Translations under genes and position numbers: made by a program
Shown here: positions 23,066 to 25,993 of the stretch, in pieces
How the letters are laid out: each line of letters opens with the position of its first letter
How positions within the stretch are numbered: the first letter of the stretch is position 1
Origin: CAIJXJ01 sp964445115
Lineage (GTDB): Bacteria > Pseudomonadota > Gammaproteobacteria > Burkholderiales > Methylophilaceae
Direction of reading: 5' to 3'
DNA: 25,993 bases
Assembly (NCBI GenBank): GCA_964445115.1
Contig: CAYUJU010000037.1
Span: forward strand, 1-25,993
The notes under the pieces: generated by a model
What the model was told of the DNA's origin: nothing
Databases searched by the model: none
The model's input: the letters and a program-made list of their open reading frames with translations, nothing else

Positions 23066-23994
23066 GTGCGCTCTAGCGCGTCGACAAACAATCTCGCCGG
23101 ATCGCAATCTGTCTGCGCGGCAATTTCCACCATACAGGTCGGGCTGGTGACGTTGATTTCGGTGAGGTGATCGCCGATGACGTCAAGCCCCACGAGAAAC
23201 AGCCCCGCCTGCTTCAGCACCGGGCCGAGGGTTTCGGCGATCTCAAGGTCGCGCGCGGAAAGGGATTGCGCCACGCCGGTGCCGCCTGCCGCCAGATTGC
23301 CGCGGGTTTCGCCCGCCTTGGGGATACGTGCCAGCGTGTACGGCAACGGCTTTCCGTCGATGACCAGAATGCGTTTGTCGCCGGCCTTGATCTCCGGCAG
23401 GTAACGTTGTGCCATGACGGTGCGGCGGCCGAAGTGGGTGATGGTTTCGAGAATCACGCCGATGTTGTGGTCCGTGGCGTGCAGGCGGAACACGCCGCTG
23501 CCGCCCATGCCATCCAACGGCTTGACCACGATGTCGCCATGCTCGGCAAGGAAGGCGCGGATCTCGGTTTCGTCGCGGGTCACCAGAAATGCCGGGGCAA
23601 ATTGCGGGAAGCGGGCGACGGAGAGTTTTTCGTTCCAGTCCCGGATGGACTGGGGGCGATTGAGGACGCGGGCGCCCTGGCGTTCGGCCAGTTCGAGCAG
23701 GTAGGTGCTGTAGACGTACTCGCTGTCGAAGGGCGGGTCTTTGCGCATCAGGACGGCATCGAAGTCTTCCGGTGCGTGTTCGGCTTTGTCGCCGAGGGCG
23801 TCCCAGTCGGGGCCTGTCTGCAGGGTGATGGGCGCGGCTTGGAGTCGCGCCCGGCCATCACGCAACAACAAATCTCCCTGCTCGGCGACGAACAACTGGT
23901 GCCCGCGCCGTGCTGCTTCGCGCATGATGGCGACGCTGGTGTCCTTGGCGATCTTGAGGCTGTCGAGCGGATCGAGGATGAAGGCGAGCTTCAT
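23050..23994 (-). CDS. gshB: Glutathione synthetase
   Basis: The 314-residue ATP-grasp enzyme joins gamma-glutamylcysteine and glycine. It shows MKLAFILDPLDSLKIAKDTS at the start, VLMRKDPPFDSEYVYSTYLLELAE, the glycine-rich loop VVKPLDGMGGSGVF and the C-terminal metal/ATP region GLFLVGLDVIGDHLTEINVTSPT. The length matches E. coli GshB (316). An open frame reaches 24108, but the ATG at 23994, which overlaps the gshA stop as ATGA, matches the family start exactly. Confidence 0.97.
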   Translation of the reverse strand: MKLAFILDPLDSLKIAKDTSVAIMREAARRGHQLFVAEQGDLLLRDGRARLQAAPITLQTGPDWDALGDKAEHAPEDFDAVLMRKDPPFDSEYVYSTYLLELAERQGARVLNRPQSIRDWNEKLSVARFPQFAPAFLVTRDETEIRAFLAEHGDIVVKPLDGMGGSGVFRLHATDHNIGVILETITHFGRRTVMAQRYLPEIKAGDKRILVIDGKPLPYTLARIPKAGETRGNLAAGGTGVAQSLSARDLEIAETLGPVLKQAGLFLVGLDVIGDHLTEINVTSPTCMVEIAAQTDCDPARLFVDALERTCAAG

Positions 23995-25271
23995 GGTGCG
24001 TCGGGCGCGGTTTCTTCCAGTTCGATGCTGGCGGCGAGCAGCGCCAGGCGGGCGATCACGCCGTAGGCATAGAAACGGTTGGGCGCAGCGTCCGGCTTGC
24101 CGGCGCAATCCGGCAGGGAGCAGGAAGTCTCGAAGGCCAACGGCACGAAGTGCATGCCCGGTGCGTTGAGGTTTTCATCCACGCCACGGCCGGTATGCAC
24201 GCGATAGAAGCCGCCAATGACGTAGTGATCCATCATGTAGATCACGGGTTCGGCCACGGCTTCGTTCATGCTCTCGAAGGTATACACGCCTTCCTGCACG
24301 ATCACTTCTTCGACCTGCAGGCCTTCCTTGACCACCGACATCTTGTTGCGCTGCTTGCGGTTAAGGCCACGCACGTCGTCGGGGCTCTTGACCGTCATGA
24401 TGCCCATGCCATAGGTCCCGGCATCGGCTTTGACGATCACGAACGGCTCCTGCTGCACGCCGTATTCACGGTATTTGGCACCGATGCGCGACAGCATGTC
24501 GGAGACCTGGGCTGCCAGGCAATCCTCACCCACACGTTCCTGGAAATTGATCTGGCCGCAGGTCGCGTACATCGGGTCGACCAGCCAGGGATCGATGCCG
24601 ATCAACTCGGCAAACTCGCGGGCCACCCGCGTGTAGGCGGCAAAGTGCTTCGACTTGCGGCGTACTGCCCAGCCGGCGTGCAAAGGGGGAATGACGTTTT
24701 GCTCCAACCCCTTGAGCACCTCGGGGATGCCACCGGACAGGTCGTTGTTGAGCAGGATGGAACAGGGCTCGAAGCCCTCGACCCCAAGGCGGCTGCCCTT
24801 GCGCTGCACCGGTTCCAGCAGCAGTTCGCTGCCGTTGGGCAGTTCCAGCCGGGTGGGCTCGGTGATCTCGGGCGAAATGCTGCCGACGTGCACATCCAGC
24901 CCGGCTTGGCGCAGGATGTTGGTCAGCGCGACCACGTTCTGCAGGTAGAAGGTATTGCGGGTGTGGTTTTCAGGGATCAGCAGAATGCGCTGCGCCTCGG
25001 GACAAATCTTCTCCACTGCCGCCATCGCCGCCTGCACGCCTAGCGGCAGGAAATCGGGATTCAGATTGTTGAAGCCCCCGGGGAACAGATTGGTATCGAC
25101 GGGCGCGAGTTTAAACCCCGCGTTGCGCAGATCGACCGAAGCGTAGAACGGCGTCTGATGCGCCATCCACTGGCTGCGCAGCCAGTGCTCGATGCGCGGC
25201 ATGGCGTCGAGAATGCGTTGTTCGAGATCCAGCAAGGGACCAGTGAGTGCAGTCGTGAGATGAGGAACCAT
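23991..25271 (-). CDS. gshA: Glutamate-cysteine ligase, ferrooxidans-type GshA
   Basis: The 426-residue enzyme makes gamma-glutamylcysteine, the first and rate-limiting step of glutathione synthesis. It belongs to the short GshA family (TIGR02049-type, named for Thiobacillus ferrooxidans), unrelated in length to E. coli GshA (518). Recognisable parts are VDLRNAGFKLAPVDTNLFPGGFNNL, LIPENHTRNTFYLQN, FVIVKADAGTYGMGIMTV and EPVIYMMDHYVIGGFYRVHTGRG. The ATG at 25271 (MVPHLTTALTGPLLDLEQ) has no ribosome site; it sits 6 nt after a predicted -10 hexamer, so the mRNA may be leaderless. It heads the run gshA-gshB-apbE-NusG-II-Gx-adhesin E, with overlaps at every junction. Confidence 0.95.
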   Translation of the reverse strand: MVPHLTTALTGPLLDLEQRILDAMPRIEHWLRSQWMAHQTPFYASVDLRNAGFKLAPVDTNLFPGGFNNLNPDFLPLGVQAAMAAVEKICPEAQRILLIPENHTRNTFYLQNVVALTNILRQAGLDVHVGSISPEITEPTRLELPNGSELLLEPVQRKGSRLGVEGFEPCSILLNNDLSGGIPEVLKGLEQNVIPPLHAGWAVRRKSKHFAAYTRVAREFAELIGIDPWLVDPMYATCGQINFQERVGEDCLAAQVSDMLSRIGAKYREYGVQQEPFVIVKADAGTYGMGIMTVKSPDDVRGLNRKQRNKMSVVKEGLQVEEVIVQEGVYTFESMNEAVAEPVIYMMDHYVIGGFYRVHTGRGVDENLNAPGMHFVPLAFETSCSLPDCAGKPDAAPNRFYAYGVIARLALLAASIELEETAPDAP

Positions 25272-25277
25272 GACGGC

Positions 25278-25286
25278 ATTCTATCA
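25278..25286 (-). promoter_or_regulatory. Extended -10 promoter of gshA
   Basis: On the minus strand TGA-TAGAAT (hexamer at 25278-25283, five of six consensus bases, with the TGn extension). The six bases GCCGTC then lead directly to the ATG, so a transcript starting at the usual distance begins at the A of the start codon. A T-rich stretch from the amt terminator sits at the -35 region. Confidence 0.55.
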
Positions 25287-25300
25287 TGCAGACGACAGGC

Positions 25301-25329
25301 AAAAAAAAGCGGGCCGAAGCCCGCTTTTT
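25301..25329 (-). terminator. Intrinsic terminator of the ammonium transporter gene
   Basis: On the minus strand GCGGGC-TTCG-GCCCGC is followed by eight T residues; the loop is the stable cUUCGg type. It is placed 17 bp downstream of the amt stop codon. Confidence 0.92.
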
Positions 25330-25345
25330 CATTGTGGAGAACGAG

Positions 25346-25993
25346 TTACAGGTTGTAAGCGCGTTCGCCATGCTCCGTGGTATCCAGACCTTCACGCTCG
25401 GACTCTTCGCTCACGCGCAGGCCGATGGTCCAGTCCACGATCTTGTAGCAGATGAACGCTGCGACGGCAGACCAGATCACGGAGGTCAGCACCGCTTGTG
25501 CCTGGATCCAGAGCTGGGCACCGATTTCGGTATCGACCACCTTGTTGTTCACGTAGTCGACGATACCCGTACCGCCCAGGCTCCAGGTGTTGAACACGCC
25601 GGTGAGCAGCGCACCCAGGATACCGCCCAAACCGTGCACGCCGAACACGTCCAGCGCGTCGTCCATGCCCAGCATCTTCTTCAGGCCGGTGACGCCCCAG
25701 AAGCAGACTACGCCAGCCAGCGCACCGATCACCAGACCGCCGCCGATGCCCACCCAGCCGCAAGCCGGGGTAATCGCGACCAGTCCTGCCACCGCGCCGG
25801 ACGCTGCGCCCAGCATGGAGGGTTTGCCCTTGAGCAGCCATTCAGCCGCCAGCCAAGTCAGCGTTGCTGCTGCCGTCGCGATCAGGGTGTTGGCGAACGC
25901 CAGGGTTGCCGTACCGCCTGCCTCGAGCGCGGAACCGGCGTTGAAGCCGAACCAGCCCACCCACAGCAGGGACGCGCCGATCATGGTCATGGT
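25346..25993 (-). CDS. amt: Ammonium transporter Amt, C-terminal part (5' end outside window)
   Basis: The visible 216 codons cover the C-terminal half of an Amt/AmtB channel: GASLLWVGWFGFNAGSALEAGGTATLAFANT, PSMLGAASGAVAGLVAITPACGWVG, LDVFGVHGLGGILGALLTGVF with the second conserved pore His, and the cytoplasmic tail ending EREGLDTTEHGERAYNL, the segment that in AmtB contacts the PII protein GlnK. The frame is open to the last base of the window. It is the end of its transcript, with a terminator directly after. A glnK/PII gene is expected upstream, outside the window. Confidence 0.96.
   Translation of the reverse strand, partial: TMTMIGASLLWVGWFGFNAGSALEAGGTATLAFANTLIATAAATLTWLAAEWLLKGKPSMLGAASGAVAGLVAITPACGWVGIGGGLVIGALAGVVCFWGVTGLKKMLGMDDALDVFGVHGLGGILGALLTGVFNTWSLGGTGIVDYVNNKVVDTEIGAQLWIQAQAVLTSVIWSAVAAFICYKIVDWTIGLRVSEESEREGLDTTEHGERAYNL

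Noticed and set aside
1..25993. Mobile elements, prophage, CRISPR or genomic island
   Set aside because: No transposase, integrase, att-like repeats, tRNA or spaced repeats were seen; gene content and base use look like uniform chromosomal backbone.

Overview
The window reads as chromosomal backbone of a GC-rich (about 60%) Gram-negative bacterium, most likely a betaproteobacterium of the Nitrosomonadales / methylotroph-related lineages. The reasons are a split B12-dependent ribonucleotide reductase (NrdJa/NrdJb), the 'ferrooxidans-type' GshA next to GshB, a surface-adhesin-E family protein, the lptM-lysA pair, a CobD/CbiB-family membrane protein beside ispH, and a protein of the formaldehyde-activating enzyme (Fae) family. 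No tRNA, rRNA, CRISPR array, phage gene or insertion sequence was seen. The assignment to lineage is inference from gene content, not from a search.

Layout. 1-2.6 kb: nrdJb (partial) and nrdJa on the minus strand, with a REP-like palindrome between them and a promoter plus NrdR-like box in front. 2.7-6.0 kb: waaA (+) converges on a tolC-isochorismatase pair (-). 6.1-12.2 kb: a plus-strand run of uppP, exoD-like, a 988-residue AsmA-family protein with three exact-period repeats, a small EamA permease and mutY. 12.2-13.9 kb: a DUF2235 hydrolase and a Fae-family gene, both minus. 14-17.8 kb: a GNAT gene (-) diverging from doxX (+), then a minus-strand operon read as GyrI-like, CbiB-like, ispH, ubiX. 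17.9-18.8 kb: purU (+) with a strong terminator shared with a small secreted protein gene. 19.1-25.3 kb: a tightly packed minus-strand run read in order gshA, gshB, apbE, NusG-domain-II protein, Gx-type membrane protein, adhesin-E-like protein, lptM, lysA. 25.3 kb to end: 3' half of an ammonium transporter gene.

Functional themes are envelope biogenesis (waaA, uppP, AsmA, lptM, tolC), isoprenoid/prenyl-flavin supply (ispH, ubiX, uppP), thiol and flavin redox (gshA, gshB, apbE and its two partners), dNTP supply (nrdJ) and one-carbon chemistry (Fae-like, purU).

The most interesting items are the Fae-family protein that lacks the catalytic histidine region and has a 21-bp duplication across its stop codon; the ApbE / NusG-II / Gx trio embedded in a glutathione operon, which resembles flavin-based extracytosolic electron transfer modules; and a gshA promoter placed so that the transcript would begin at the A of the start codon.
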